Assembly: GCA_004524445.1 (NCBI GenBank)
Contig: SDNP01000008.1
Coordinates: 29,080-93,079, forward strand
Length of the DNA stretch: 64,000 bases
Source: Candidatus Thorarchaeota archaeon
Lineage (GTDB): Archaea; Asgardarchaeota; Thorarchaeia; Thorarchaeales; Thorarchaeaceae
Reading direction: 5' to 3'
Shown one piece after another: positions 42,888 to 50,690 of this stretch (position 1 is the first letter of the stretch; the number at the start of each line of letters is the position of its first letter). The position numbers were made by a program, and so were the translations under genes. The notes beneath the pieces are model-generated. The model saw nothing but the letters and a program-made list of their open reading frames with translations. It did not search any database and had not been told where the DNA came from.

Positions 42888-43376
42888 CTAGTAGCTTCTT
42901 TCTCGATTATCGCGACGACCTCTATTGTCTCGGCCGCCACCTGACCTTCCACCACGGTTTCCGCGATAGTTGCCTCCACCGCGGTTTCCTCGATAGCGAT
43001 CATCTTCGTGTTTCTCTGCCGACATGTCTACATCTTCGTTAACTTCATCTATGGGAGCCTCAGCTTCTGAGATTTCGCCATATTTGCCAATGTTTAGTTG
43101 TAGATTTCCTCGAAATAGCTTTGTATATCCATTCTTCAAATTGTAGGTCTGATCAACTTCAAGATTGTCAATTGAATCATCCCACAAAGGAACAGTCACG
43201 GTGCCAGTGGAATCTCCCACAACAGCATCCATAACTCGATGGTGTTCGCCACTTCCTCGAGTAGTCACTTCTCGCTCATCGCCCTTCTCTAAGACTCTAA
43301 AGGCGATAGATACGTTCTTCATTCCTGGCTTCAAGTTAGCCACTGTAGCCTCAACAGGCTCTCTGTCATAACTCAT
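42888..43376 (-). CDS. OB-fold single-strand-binding protein with RGG tail
   Basis: The 162-residue protein has an OB fold at ~8-100 (VANLKPGMKNVSIAFRVLE; VVGDSTGTVTVPLWDD; YTKLFRGNLQLNIG), resembling archaeal RPA/SOSS-B-like SSB proteins. An acidic linker follows, then a C-terminal tail made of repeated Arg-Gly-Gly units. RGG tails bind RNA or single-stranded DNA and are common in eukaryotic proteins. Start ATG 43376. Nucleic-acid binding is likely; DNA versus RNA preference is open. Confidence 0.85.
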   Translation of the reverse strand: MSYDREPVEATVANLKPGMKNVSIAFRVLEKGDEREVTTRGSGEHHRVMDAVVGDSTGTVTVPLWDDSIDNLEVDQTYNLKNGYTKLFRGNLQLNIGKYGEISEAEAPIDEVNEDVDMSAEKHEDDRYRGNRGGGNYRGNRGGRSGGGRDNRGRRDNRERSY

Positions 43377-43570
43377 ATTATTTCTCTCGCGTATGCGGTT
43401 TGCAGGACTTGAAAAGTAGCGTAAATCTCTGAAGGAAGTGCATTGGTAGATCCAGTAACTGTCTCATCTGGAGTATGTGCGCATACGTTGTTGGTACCTG
43501 CATGTTGAGCGAAAACTAGTTTGCTTATTACCTTATGTGTCGAGCTAAATAGATTAAAAATGATTCAAGG

Positions 43571-43629
43571 AGGTTACCGGCGCCCCGGGCAGGGGTGTCC
43601 GATTCGGCTCACAACTTTACGCCGAACCT
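43571..43629 (-). ncRNA. Candidate SECIS/3'-UTR stem-loop of vhuU
   Basis: On the minus-strand transcript the structure begins on the base after the vhuU stop. AGGTTCGGCG (5' arm) pairs with CGCCG-gt-AACCT (3' arm). Inside is GUG-AG-CCG-AAU-CGG-A-CAC (43595-43612), close to the archaeal SECIS plan of a purine-rich 5' bulge, three G-C pairs, a small loop and a lone 3' A. A second hairpin (CCC/GGG) adjoins it. It is much richer in G and C than its flanks. The 5' bulge is GAG/AG, not the canonical GAA, so assignment is tentative. Confidence 0.55.
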
Positions 43630-43791
43630 TCATCCGCCGCTGGTCACAATCTCCTTCCTGGCTATCTCGCGACCCTCATCATCCACGATGGTTAGATGAG
43701 CGCCGCAGGATAGTCAGCAGTCATAGCAGCGGACTACCATCTCCAAGAGATTGAGTAGCCCTTCTGGTATATCATCTGTTATTTTTTTCAA
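43630..43791 (-). CDS. vhuU: VhuU: C-terminal hydrogenase peptide with in-frame UGA (selenocysteine)
   Basis: Read with UGA (43714-43716) as selenocysteine (U), this ~53-residue frame gives EGLLNLLEMVVRC, then YDCULSCGAH, which aligns with the C-terminal DPCxxCxxH nickel motif that MvhA lacks. The first Cys ligand becomes U and the usual Pro becomes Cys. Cleavage after His is expected, removing the last ~21 residues (LTIVDDEGREIARKEI...). TTG 43791, nine bases after the mvhA stop, is the longest start; ATG 43740 would also keep the motif. The gene order G-A-U equals methanogen vhu operons, where VhuU is a separate selenopeptide. A 3' stem-loop follows immediately. Confidence 0.85.
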
Positions 43792-43800
43792 CTCCTTTTT

Positions 43801-45117
43801 TTAGGTCTTAACGAGTGGTTCTGGTAATTTGAGATCCTCATGGGCTTTGTCTTCAAAGATTTGCTTCGCTGCCACCATCAATGATTTCTCAATTCCAGCA
43901 ATATTGTTGTTGGTTGCCACGATTAGATTCGCCTTCACAACTATTCCCTCTTCGTCGCACTCGTAATTGTGGAGAAGGGTTCCTCGTGGTGCCTCAACTA
44001 TGCCAACGCCGTCTCCCGCCTTTGGTTCAACATCTGATAATTTGATATCTGTACTAACAATATCAGGGTCTTCAAGCAAGCTCTTGATCCATTCAGCAGC
44101 CTGAACCATCTCCACAACTCGAGCGTAGTGGAACGCGAATGTATGGTGTGAAGGCCGCCCAATCAATTCACGCATCTCCTCAAGGGCTTCTTGAGCCAAC
44201 GGAGTGGCCATCTTGTCAGCTACATTGCACCGAGCCAGAGTATTTGCACGCCAGATTCCATCGGGATAACCAGCTGGTTTGAAGTAGGTATGAGTGGCAT
44301 AGGAATGGTTGGGAACATGTTCACCGTAGTACTTTGTGTACTCGCTTGGTTCAAAGTCGGCTACTATTTTCCCGTCAGGATCCATCACTCGAACATTTCC
44401 TTCATAGATATCTAGAACACCATCATTGGTCAGCCCAAGATAGTATGTTGGAGTGACAGCAACCTTTGTCACAACATCTACATAGTCAGTGATTACCTTT
44501 TTGGCAAGGTCAACTGTCTTGTCTATATTCTCCAAGAGTTCTGGCACTTTTTCCACCCATTCGTCGCGCTCTTGTTCACTGAGGGGGGATAGCATGCCGC
44601 CAGGAATTGCGGTTGTTGGATGGATTGCCTTTGCTCCCACTGTTCTGCACATCTCTTGCCCAAACTCCATCAGCTTGATTGCTTGGACAGCAACATCAGG
44701 AAGATGCTTCAGTATTGCTGCCACATTTCGAACTGCAGGGTCAGCAAAAGGTCCAAATACAAAATCGGGTGCGGCAAGAGCATAGAAATGAATTGCATGC
44801 GAGGATAGCTGTTTTGCCTCCATCATTAGACGACGCAGTTTGATTGCCGGTTCGGGAGGTGTGATATCCCAAGCTGCTTCCACTGCCTTTGTAGAGGCTA
44901 AGTGGTGAGGGATTGGACAAATGCCGCAGATTCGTGGAGCAATCCGAATAGCCTCCTCCATTGGTCTGCCTTCAAGGAATTTTTCGAAAAATCGGGTGCT
45001 TCCAACGTTGAATTGAACATCTTTGACCTTCCCGTCTTCACTCAATTTGATAGTTAATGCACCGTGTCCTTCGAGCCTTGTTACTGGGTCTACTCTAATC
45101 GTCTTCTCTTTTGCCAT
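43801..45117 (-). CDS. mvhA: [NiFe] hydrogenase large subunit lacking its C-terminal Ni motif
   Basis: The 438-residue protein has the N-terminal Ni-ligand motif RICGICPIPHH (Cys 64, 67), the leading RVDPVTRLEGHG and the late EAPRGTLLHNYE (~370). These place it in group 3c (Mvh/Vhu, F420-non-reducing). It ends shortly after NNNIAGIEKSLMVAAK, just where family members continue into DPCxxC; the missing piece is encoded by vhuU downstream. ATG 45117 overlaps the mvhG stop as TAATG. It would oxidise or evolve H2 with MvhG and deliver electrons to HdrA via MvhD. Cytoplasmic. Confidence 0.93.
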   Translation of the reverse strand: MAKEKTIRVDPVTRLEGHGALTIKLSEDGKVKDVQFNVGSTRFFEKFLEGRPMEEAIRIAPRICGICPIPHHLASTKAVEAAWDITPPEPAIKLRRLMMEAKQLSSHAIHFYALAAPDFVFGPFADPAVRNVAAILKHLPDVAVQAIKLMEFGQEMCRTVGAKAIHPTTAIPGGMLSPLSEQERDEWVEKVPELLENIDKTVDLAKKVITDYVDVVTKVAVTPTYYLGLTNDGVLDIYEGNVRVMDPDGKIVADFEPSEYTKYYGEHVPNHSYATHTYFKPAGYPDGIWRANTLARCNVADKMATPLAQEALEEMRELIGRPSHHTFAFHYARVVEMVQAAEWIKSLLEDPDIVSTDIKLSDVEPKAGDGVGIVEAPRGTLLHNYECDEEGIVVKANLIVATNNNIAGIEKSLMVAAKQIFEDKAHEDLKLPEPLVKT

Positions 45118-46037
45118 TATTTCTTCGCCTCCTCGCGTTTCTGCCTGATTCTACCAAGATGACTAGTTGCATAGGTGAATCTGTAGAAAGTGGCAAGGGG
45201 ATCCTTTACCTTCTCAAGGAGCTTCTCCGGTTCGATAGGGGCATATGTACCAAGCATTGACATTGAAGCGGCGCCTTGGTCAGACATGATTGGTGGCGGT
45301 GGGCCAAAACAACCTCGACAGGTTGAGCCCTTGTTGACACACTGTCCCTCACAGAGACCCCATGTTGCAGATCCTAGACAGACGTATCCTTGTTCCAGAA
45401 GGCAGCTATCGGGATCAGCTTTCCCTTCATATGGACGCAGAACCTCTGGAATTGGAGTTTCTTTCTTCTCGCGATTACAATAGTGACAAACGGTATGAGG
45501 AGGTAGATTAATCTCCTCTCCGTTTAGCAATGCAGTCAAAGCAGTGAGAATGAGTTCTGATGTGGGCGGGCAACCAGGCAAGTAGATGTCAAAATCCACA
45601 ATGTCTTTGTTCGGTCTTACTGTTGGCTCAATTGCAGGCAAGTTCTCTGTTGGCACTTTTCCTCCAGAAACGGTCTTATTGTTTCTGAATTTCACTTCTA
45701 GTGCATCATCGATATCGTAGAAGTTCGCGAGACCAGGAATACCTCCAAAACATGAACATGTTCCAAAGGCAATTAGGGTCTCACACTTATCACGCATAAC
45801 CTTTAGCAGATGAACGTCTTCTTCTGTTCTTGCCATTCCCTCATATAGTCCAATCTTGATTGATTTATTGGGATAATTTTCCAAGTCTTCAAGCTTGTAA
45901 TCGACAACTCCTGCCCAGAATTTGATGTCCAGGAGAGGCAGGACATCAGCTAACTTGAGATGGATGTCAACCAGACTTTGGAAACAACCCCAGCACGAAC
46001 TTCCCTGTGCCATTGCTACGGGTACTGGATGACTCAT
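45117..46037 (-). CDS. mvhG: [NiFe] hydrogenase small subunit (MvhG type)
   Basis: The 306-residue protein has the proximal-cluster start GSSCWGCFQS (~13-18), GTCSCFGGIPG (~93), LPGCPP (~153), CHYCNREKK (~182), GYVCLGS and GPCxGC-like CRGCFGPPPP (~240), enough for three [4Fe-4S] clusters as in Mvh/Frh small subunits. No signal peptide is present, so it is cytoplasmic. GAGGAGG lies eight bases before ATG 46037. It is followed by mvhA with overlapping codons. A decayed mvhD lies upstream where the third subunit would be. Confidence 0.93.
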   Translation of the reverse strand: MSHPVPVAMAQGSSCWGCFQSLVDIHLKLADVLPLLDIKFWAGVVDYKLEDLENYPNKSIKIGLYEGMARTEEDVHLLKVMRDKCETLIAFGTCSCFGGIPGLANFYDIDDALEVKFRNNKTVSGGKVPTENLPAIEPTVRPNKDIVDFDIYLPGCPPTSELILTALTALLNGEEINLPPHTVCHYCNREKKETPIPEVLRPYEGKADPDSCLLEQGYVCLGSATWGLCEGQCVNKGSTCRGCFGPPPPIMSDQGAASMSMLGTYAPIEPEKLLEKVKDPLATFYRFTYATSHLGRIRQKREEAKK

Positions 46038-46164
46038 TATCTGGCCTCCTCAAAGCGGGATACAATTACATTATTTCTGGATGATTTGGTTTTATTCGCA
46101 ATTTCCAATTTAGCTTGGTTTAAGCCATTTTTGCGATATTGGTCTAAGAAAATTGAAGACTGAT

Positions 46165-46320
46165 TCATTTCCAGCTCTCCATCATGGGACATTTGCCTTC
46201 TATCTTGTGAATGTGTCTGGTAGGCCTATCAGTAAGAAACAGTTCCTCAGAAGCTGATGCCCACTGTGGTTTCATGGTTCGTGTGACGAAACATACATGC
46301 TTAATAGCTTTCTCCAATAG
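46165..46320 (-). pseudogene. mvhD remnant (C-terminal third)
   Basis: A minus-strand frame of 51 codons from 46320 to TGA 46165 aligns without gaps to the last 51 residues of the intact MvhD at 34118: LLEKAI versus LMEKAI, QWASASE identical, and a final W-K before the stop. Upstream the frame is broken by stops and no Cys motif is left. Its place just before mvhG matches the vhuD-G-A-U order, so it marks the lost mvhD of this operon. Confidence 0.75.
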
Positions 46321-46426
46321 GACTTAGCTTCAGCGCCCGAATTTGTTGAAATAGCATATATTATCAGCATTTCCAGTACCAAGTGATTTAAAAATTGGTA
46401 GACAATATTAACTATAGTGATGATTT

Positions 46427-47782
46427 ATGCGCGCCTTCACAAATAAAATAGTGACTGCATGGATTATAATAGCGCTCGTTACTCCCTTTGTTTTTTTTCC
46501 GTCAATTTCAGCTTACCAGCCAGGTGACGAAGAAGAGATTTTCGGGCATACATTTGATGAGGAGTATTGGACAAATGATTCGATTTCTGTTGAAACAAGC
46601 GGCGGAAATGCTAGTTTCACCACATCCTATGTGAATCAGGATAACTTCTCTGCGTTTCTCATTGCATTCAATCGAATTGTAACAAACGATAGCACAGAGA
46701 TAATTTTGCCATATCAGCTATTCGGAATGAATTACTTGACGCCAGAAGGCAAAGAGGTCTTCATCGGGTCAATCTTTGCGTTCCTTCTTGTGCATAATGA
46801 AACATATGGAGACAATAACTTACCAGATATCGGAAATGAGAATGCATGGTATGTTGTGCCTATGTCAACTGGCAACCCATGGGAGGACGTTTCTCCTGAT
46901 GTTGAATCTATACCTGTCGAAAAAATCGAAGAGGGTCATTACCGGTTTGGTATGAGATACATAAACATGACAGCTAGGGTGGTATCAACCGGAGGAGGGT
47001 TCCTTCTGAGCTTGCTATTGCCATTCATGACTGTTCTGTTTAGCGAGATTGTTGTAGAATATGACATTCAAATTGACCAGACAACCGGTGAGGTTCACGC
47101 TGAAACAATATACACCATAGGCCAGGTGAAACGAGCACGAGTTGGCTTGCAGGAAAAGGACCCCTCTGAAGTCATCACCGATAATATGGAGATAAGTGCC
47201 GTCCATTATCTATCCACTTTTGAGAGCAACTATAATTTAACGCAATCATCCAGCGGAAATAGCATTCAACCGCCAACAAGCACCGACCTATTAGATGATA
47301 ATCTAACTATCACAATTGGTGATAACCAAGAACGGGCATTCGATATCGGATTAGGCAGAGACTATGACCTCATCAATGAAACTACGGATGAGGTAATACT
47401 AGAAAATCAGGATGCTCTTAATGCATTGCTTGCCACTCAGCCAGGGGACTTTCTTCTAATTGCATGGCAGGCCCCTCTCTCTGCTTTTCTCTTTGCGCAC
47501 ATGGCATATGGGCTTTCAGCAACAGTTCGAGATAGATATGATAATCCAGGAAAACTCGCGGCTAACGCAACGAATGCATTCCACAGTAGTCAGTGGTGGT
47601 ATTCAGTGACATTCCCCGAATGGAATGGATTGAGAGTCCAACAGGATCCAGTCTATACCGCATATACGAATCTGGGATTGGGTATCCTCCCTGGACCCTC
47701 CGAGGGAAATAATTTCCTTCTTTTTATAGGAATTGGCCTTGTTGCAATAATCGCTGTCGTCTGGGTTCTAAGAAGAAGATAA
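46427..47782 (+). CDS. Secreted, C-terminally membrane-anchored protein
   Basis: The 451-residue protein has an N-terminal signal peptide (charged start, hydrophobic ~10-28, then SISAYQ) and a long, acidic, Asn/Ser/Thr-rich ectodomain with several N-x-S/T sites. A possible inner hydrophobic stretch lies near ~195-215. The C-terminus is a single membrane helix followed by RRR. No enzymatic motif was recognised. It probably faces outwards as a surface protein. The start ATG is 46427, and a strong terminator follows the gene. Confidence 0.7.
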   Translation: MRAFTNKIVTAWIIIALVTPFVFFPSISAYQPGDEEEIFGHTFDEEYWTNDSISVETSGGNASFTTSYVNQDNFSAFLIAFNRIVTNDSTEIILPYQLFGMNYLTPEGKEVFIGSIFAFLLVHNETYGDNNLPDIGNENAWYVVPMSTGNPWEDVSPDVESIPVEKIEEGHYRFGMRYINMTARVVSTGGGFLLSLLLPFMTVLFSEIVVEYDIQIDQTTGEVHAETIYTIGQVKRARVGLQEKDPSEVITDNMEISAVHYLSTFESNYNLTQSSSGNSIQPPTSTDLLDDNLTITIGDNQERAFDIGLGRDYDLINETTDEVILENQDALNALLATQPGDFLLIAWQAPLSAFLFAHMAYGLSATVRDRYDNPGKLAANATNAFHSSQWWYSVTFPEWNGLRVQQDPVYTAYTNLGLGILPGPSEGNNFLLFIGIGLVAIIAVVWVLRRR

Positions 47783-47798
47783 TGAAAAACACCACTTC

Positions 47799-47840
47799 GG
47801 ACCCCGTTTCTGGGGTTCGGAGTCAGATTCTTTTTTTTGT
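47799..47840 (+). terminator. Hairpin plus T-run terminator
   Basis: GGACCCC, a short loop and GGGGTTC (about 47799-47817) form a stem, followed after ~12 bases by eight consecutive T's. It lies 17 bases downstream of the anchored surface-protein gene. Confidence 0.65.
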
Positions 47841-47869
47841 TAATTTTAATTCTATCAGGTATTAGGCCA

Positions 47870-48436
47870 TCAATCATCAATCATGGTACCAGGCGGATAT
47901 TCCTTCATGAACTCATCTCGAAGAATATCCATATACAGCAGTCCCTTGTATTCGCCATCCACAAACTCAGTTTCTCGGAAGACTCCAACCTTCTTGAATC
48001 CCGCTTTCTCAGCCACATGTATTGCACGGGTGTTATCGTCCATAGTATCCAGATAGATGCTATGGAGTCCTAGTACATGAAATCCAAACCAAAGCATAAG
48101 CCGAGTGGTATCCGTCCCATAACCCATTGAGCGTTTATCTGGAACATAGATTGATACTCCGATAGAGGCACGCATATGAGGGACTTTGACGTCATAGAAA
48201 CGAGCTATACCCAAGAAGCTGCGGCTTTCTTTACCGAGTACTGCAAAATACACTCTTCCGTCACGCCAGGGGTCCAGCCTGATACTTTTCTCAAGCCATT
48301 CCCTCATGACCTCCCGAGACTTCGGAATAGGAACACCCATCCATCTTCTCAATTCCCACTGATTATACGATTCCATAATTGGGTCTAAATCGGATATTGC
48401 CAATGCTCGGAGATAGACAAGTCTTCCATTATACAT
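47870..48436 (-). CDS. RimJ/RimL-type GNAT acetyltransferase
   Basis: The ~188-residue protein has the RimJ/L pattern: NGRLVYLRALAISDLDPIMESYNQWE, WEL-R-RWMGVPIP, SIGVSIYVPDKRSMGYGTDTTRLMLWFGF (~107) and NTRAIHVAEKAGFKKVG (~143), which supply the acetyl-CoA loop. These enzymes acetylate N-terminal or other amines. ATG 48436 starts at the domain edge; GTG 48511 would add 25 residues. It is alone, with no operon partners. Confidence 0.8.
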   Translation of the reverse strand: MYNGRLVYLRALAISDLDPIMESYNQWELRRWMGVPIPKSREVMREWLEKSIRLDPWRDGRVYFAVLGKESRSFLGIARFYDVKVPHMRASIGVSIYVPDKRSMGYGTDTTRLMLWFGFHVLGLHSIYLDTMDDNTRAIHVAEKAGFKKVGVFRETEFVDGEYKGLLYMDILRDEFMKEYPPGTMIDD

Positions 48437-48572
48437 AGGCTGATGAAGGTCTGGGCATTGATAAATCTCGTCAAAAACGGTTCTGAGTCCCTTTTTCCCG
48501 ATGAATTGCACTCTGCTCCATCCACTTTTTCAGAATCGAGCTCACAGGCAAATTATCCAACCAAGATGTGTC

Positions 48573-48731
48573 CTAATAGAATCCATTATGCCTGATTGTG
48601 GTATATTCATCTAATACATCGCAACGATCCTCAGTGATATCACCAAAGAAAAGGTGTACCAAGAAGTTGTAGCTGGATACCAGCTCTGCAAATTCTTCAT
48701 GTTTCAATTCAGAGAAAGTGAGACCGGACAA
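48573..48731 (-). CDS. Possible small protein (52 residues)
   Basis: The frame opens right after the SRAP stop region and runs to TAG 48573. The part from TTG 48731 encodes 52 residues with protein-like composition (FSELKHEEFAELVSSYNFL; FFGDITEDRCDVLDEY). The frame remains open for about 11 further codons upstream without a start. It is not recognised and may be a remnant. Confidence 0.35.
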   Translation of the reverse strand: MSGLTFSELKHEEFAELVSSYNFLVHLFFGDITEDRCDVLDEYTTIRHNGFY

Positions 48732-48762
48732 TATAGCCTGATCAATGACGATAACGTATTTT

Positions 48763-49446
48763 TCATTCTATCTCATCTATGGGCTTGATAGCAAGGGGTC
48801 CTTCGTTGCTCGGATCATTGACGTATGTTGACACCTCGAAACTTGTCATGAATTCATCAGGATGAGGGTCCAGAATATCCAGGAGGTCAGCCTCTTTTGC
48901 TTCTGGGTCGAGCCACAATTCCTCCTCTCCCTCCGCAAGTATGACTGGCATCCTAGTGTGCACTCTCTCGACAGTTTGGTTTGGCGTTGTGGTGGCAAAT
49001 GTAACGCTGTATATTCTACTCTGCTCATCTTCTGAAACCCATTTCTCATAAATGCCGGGAAAGGAAAATAGATTTCTCTCATTCAAATGAAAGTAGTAGG
49101 GGGTTTTTGAACCGGGATCTCCCTTCCATTCATAGAAACCACTTGCCGGAACTAGACACCTGCGTTTCTGAAAAGCATATTTGAACATTCGTTTCTCGAT
49201 TATGGTTTCAGCCCTAACATTTATTGGTGAATAATCGGGCTCATCAGGATTCTCTGTCCAGAATGGAATCAACCCCCACCGCATAGACATCATTACTCGG
49301 GAGCCATCATCTCCGTGAAGAATCACCGCTATTTTCTGTTCTGGAGATATGTTGTATTGAGGCTGTGGAGTATATTCAAATCGGTCAATCTCAAATCGTT
49401 CTCGCAATAGCTCCTGATGAGCCAGTAGTGAGAATCGACCACACAT
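48763..49446 (-). CDS. SRAP (HMCES/YedK-type) abasic-site shielding peptidase
   Basis: The start is set at ATG 49446, so that Cys2 in MCGRFSL becomes the N-terminal catalytic residue; a longer upstream reading is inconsistent with that chemistry. Other motifs are YNISPEQKIAVI (~38), MRWGLIPFW (~60), NVRAETI (~77), LVPASGFYEWKG (~95) and HTRMPVIL (~147), with the conserved Glu and His. SRAP proteins crosslink covalently to abasic sites in single-stranded DNA. It is conserved from bacteria to eukaryotes. Confidence 0.93.
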   Translation of the reverse strand: MCGRFSLLAHQELLRERFEIDRFEYTPQPQYNISPEQKIAVILHGDDGSRVMMSMRWGLIPFWTENPDEPDYSPINVRAETIIEKRMFKYAFQKRRCLVPASGFYEWKGDPGSKTPYYFHLNERNLFSFPGIYEKWVSEDEQSRIYSVTFATTTPNQTVERVHTRMPVILAEGEEELWLDPEAKEADLLDILDPHPDEFMTSFEVSTYVNDPSNEGPLAIKPIDEIE

Positions 49447-49610
49447 ACCAGAATCATCGTATTTTCCGGCAAAAAGCATTGACATACGGTAGCAAAGACC
49501 TGCTTAATGCCACATGATTAACCGTGGTTTACGCATCGATGAGTGGTCTGTCATTATAGAGCAGGCGTATAGATCTGTTAGCATACTATGCTTACTTGCC
49601 TAGTCAATTA

Positions 49611-50573
49611 CTACCGTCGGTAGATTACGACTACAGCTGCAATGATCGCAAGGAGAATTCCCGTGCCAATAAGCACGAAATATTCTAGGTTGGGGATTAG
49701 CGTATCTTGACCGCTACTTGAGTCGTTATCATTTGTGTGCCCTGTTGTTGGTTGATCTTCATCCGCCAACGCAGCTGCAAGGCACCAAAAAGCCCGTGCC
49801 TTTTGCTCACAGCTGGAATAGGTGGTATGACCAGCCTCGTTTCCATTGAAATTTTCATGTTCAAGAGGGATAGTGTATGATTCGTTCCCGTCAGAATACT
49901 CGTATGTATTTTGTTCTCCTTCAGACCAACTATCCAAGTCAGCAAAATCAAAAAGCACTTTGTCATAATTGCGGCAAAATTCTCTAATAATCTCATTATT
50001 TTGCCATCGATTGAATCCTTCTGCTCCCCTGGCCTGTGCATTACAGGTCATGTATACATAGACCACATCGGGATTGTCAGCTTCCAAAGATTGTATGGCC
50101 TCAGGATATTCCTCAAGCTGTGATTCGTCATAGTAGTTTAGTTGCATACACCAAGACCACAATGAAACCGTGATAGAAGGACTAGCATCAAGAGTATCTT
50201 GCGTAAGAAGAAGCCCCTCTCTAGTCTGCCAATGAAGGTCAGGCATTATATATATGTGCGGTGGATTTCCGTCTAGAATGCAAAGAGAATCATTAGTCGT
50301 GGGTAGTTGGTCTGAGCGTTGCTCTTGAGAATATTTTGAGTCTGAGTTTTCCAGTCTGTCAAGACCAGTTGTAATTTGTGATCCATGACTAGTTTGGCAA
50401 TAGTGAATCTTAACCTCATCTGTAGCCACCGATAGCGAATTGACCGAAATCGACTCAATATCCAAACAAGAGTGGTCGATAATTAGCTCTCCCTCGAATT
50501 GAGGTGCAGCATATTGACCATTGGCTTGCAACCAATAATGGCTGGAATTGCTGCTAATGGGTGCTAATAGCAT
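49611..50573 (-). CDS. Membrane-anchored SGNH-hydrolase-like surface protein
   Basis: The central part (~120-270) resembles SGNH/GDSL-like extracellular domains (SITVSLWSWCMQL; DVVYVYMTCNAQARG; NYDKVLFDFADLDSW; a final H and CEQKARAFWCLAAAL). The C-terminus is a Thr/Ser-rich linker, one membrane helix and YRR. The annotated start (ATG 50573) leaves only half a signal peptide (LLAPISSNSS). Upstream codons LLTL continue the hydrophobic core, but an in-frame TGA blocks them. This suggests a lesion, an error or an unusual start. The enzymatic role is uncertain. Confidence 0.6.
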   Translation of the reverse strand: MLLAPISSNSSHYWLQANGQYAAPQFEGELIIDHSCLDIESISVNSLSVATDEVKIHYCQTSHGSQITTGLDRLENSDSKYSQEQRSDQLPTTNDSLCILDGNPPHIYIMPDLHWQTREGLLLTQDTLDASPSITVSLWSWCMQLNYYDESQLEEYPEAIQSLEADNPDVVYVYMTCNAQARGAEGFNRWQNNEIIREFCRNYDKVLFDFADLDSWSEGEQNTYEYSDGNESYTIPLEHENFNGNEAGHTTYSSCEQKARAFWCLAAALADEDQPTTGHTNDNDSSSGQDTLIPNLEYFVLIGTGILLAIIAAVVVIYRR

Positions 50574-50690
50574 CAGAGTCAGAAGTCAGTGCAAAGAAGG
50601 TGACACGCGTCTTGATAAATACACTATCGTAAACCTAATTCTATCTTTCTTGTTCCTATTTTGGACATTCACATTTGGGGCATCAACGAA

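Noticed and set aside
43521..43754. A 77-codon plus-strand frame across the vhuU region
   Set aside because: The minus strand encodes the conserved hydrogenase motif and a stem-loop, which explains the open frame; the plus-strand product is Arg/Ser-rich and looks random.
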